DNA of 64,000 nucleotides from Chenggangzhangella methanolivorans (lineage in GTDB: Bacteria; Pseudomonadota; Alphaproteobacteria; Rhizobiales; Methylopilaceae), in contig NZ_CP081869.1 of NCBI RefSeq assembly GCF_019797865.1, forward strand, positions 5,346,501-5,410,500, given 5' to 3'. Below are positions 63,325 to 64,000 of this stretch, in pieces (position 1 is the stretch's first letter; each line of letters starts with the position of its first letter). A model generated the notes under the pieces. The model was not told the DNA's origin and ran no database searches. It worked only from the letters and a program-made list of their open reading frames with translations. Both the position numbers and the translations under genes were made by a program.

Positions 63325-64000
63325 GTGGACATCCGTTACGCCAGATACGCACTTTTGTTCGCTCTTGCAGCAACTCTGATGGGTTTCAGCTACGCTAATG
63401 CAGCTGAACCCGTGGCCGCGACGCCGACGCCGGGCGACTGGCAGCAGTTCAAGCAGGGGCCGGCTCGCACGAGCCTCAATCTTGACGAAGCCGTCGTCGG
63501 CGTGGGCGACGCCAAGAAGTTGAAGCAGAAGTGGAAGGCCTCGCTTCCGGCCGGCGTCTATACGCAGCCGGCGGTCGTCAAGGGCGTCGTCTACGTCGCC
63601 ACAAGCGATTCCGCGCTTCGGACCTTCAAGGCGAGCAATGGCCAGCCGGGTTGGTTCAGGCAGCCCGGCTGCAAGATCACCACCTCCCCCGCGGTCGTCG
63701 ACGGCGTCGTGTATTTCGGCTGCCAGAACAACTTCGTCTATGCGCTGAACGCCAAGACCGGCGCGCAGATCTGGGCTTCGCCGACCGGGGGCATCGTCGA
63801 CCGCTCGTCGCCGCTGGTCGTCGACGGGAGCGTGATCATCGGGTCGCTCGACCAGAGCCTTTATTCGTTCAACGCCAAGACCGGAAAGAAGCTGTGGAGC
63901 CCCAAGACCGGCGGCGGCCTCTACTCGTCGCCGGCCTTCGACGGCGGGCTGGTCTTCGTCGGCTCGGGGGACGGCTCGACCTATGCGTTCGACGCCAGGA
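63325..64000 (+). CDS. PQQ-like beta-propeller repeat protein (partial, N-terminal)
   Basis: Starts at GTG 63325 behind GGAGG (spacing about 7) and runs off the window. The signal peptide is YALLFALAATLMGFSYANAA. The mature part shows repeated PQQ/BamB-like blades: VYTQPAVVKGVVYVATSDSA, SPAVVDGVVYFGCQNNFVYA, SPLVVDGSVIIGSLDQSLYS, SSPAFDGGLVFVGSGDGSTY. It could be a periplasmic quinoprotein dehydrogenase-like or a structural BamB-like protein; a dehydrogenase cannot be decided because catalytic residues and the C-terminus are missing. Confidence 0.85.
   Translation, partial: MDIRYARYALLFALAATLMGFSYANAAEPVAATPTPGDWQQFKQGPARTSLNLDEAVVGVGDAKKLKQKWKASLPAGVYTQPAVVKGVVYVATSDSALRTFKASNGQPGWFRQPGCKITTSPAVVDGVVYFGCQNNFVYALNAKTGAQIWASPTGGIVDRSSPLVVDGSVIIGSLDQSLYSFNAKTGKKLWSPKTGGGLYSSPAFDGGLVFVGSGDGSTYAFDAR

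Overview
The window is GC-rich chromosomal DNA of an alphaproteobacterium, most likely order Hyphomicrobiales (Rhizobiales). The evidence is the E1-beta pyruvate dehydrogenase subunit carrying its own lipoyl domain, the lepB-rnc-era block beside acpS-pdxJ-rel, a Porin_2-type porin, the aerobic (Cob) cobalamin pathway with CbtAB, and a GTTC-N7-GTTC type SOS box in front of ssb. I cannot name the genus from sequence alone.

Layout. 0-9.2 kb: lipA, lpd, a nucleoside 2-deoxyribosyltransferase, a tautomerase and the pyruvate dehydrogenase genes pdhA-pdhB-(DUF5076)-(55-aa protein)-pdhC, all on the minus strand. 9.3-18.4 kb: an FtsB/DivIC-like protein, a potassium/proton antiporter, then the housekeeping block era, rnc, lepB, acpS, pdxJ, rel (RelA/SpoT) and rpoZ. 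18.6-25.4 kb: NYN nuclease-like protein, family-5 uracil-DNA glycosylase, APH-like kinase, smpB, dapA, a lytic transglycosylase and an alpha/beta hydrolase. 25.4-28.4 kb: two outer-membrane porins. 29.3-46.1 kb: a B12 island, opened by a cobalamin riboswitch in front of cbtB-cbtA-cobU-cobW-cobN-cobO, followed by cobQ, cobD-cobC, a DUF1636 protein, cobB-cobA and cobK-cobL-cobM. 46.2-52.1 kb: an oxidoreductase and a metal-uptake cassette (DUF2946, TonB receptor, PepSY protein). 52.2-60.3 kb: an integrated element. 60.3-64 kb: ssb, two small proteins, an L,D-transpeptidase and the start of a PQQ-type beta-propeller protein.

The most unusual part is the 8-kb element at about 52236-60283, inserted directly behind the ssb stop codon. 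It holds three different tyrosine recombinases in a row (399, 518 and 653 aa), two small helix-turn-helix/coiled-coil proteins and a RecD2-like helicase, mostly joined by 4-bp stop/start overlaps. Its two ends share an imperfect inverted repeat. It resembles recombinase-in-trio (RIT) and Tn554-type systems, but the large recombinases with cysteine-rich tails, the paired small proteins and the helicase make it look like a distinct and possibly undescribed architecture.

Two other features run through the window. First, a family of 113-130 bp palindromic repeats occurs five times between genes, and other palindromic units lie in frame inside cobN. Second, about 23 small indels break the frames of otherwise well-conserved genes (era, rnc, rel, pdxJ, ssb, many cob genes). 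Most are losses of 1 base in G/C runs or of a CG-type dinucleotide. Because essential genes are hit, they are best read as assembly errors; coordinates of such genes below span all fragments.
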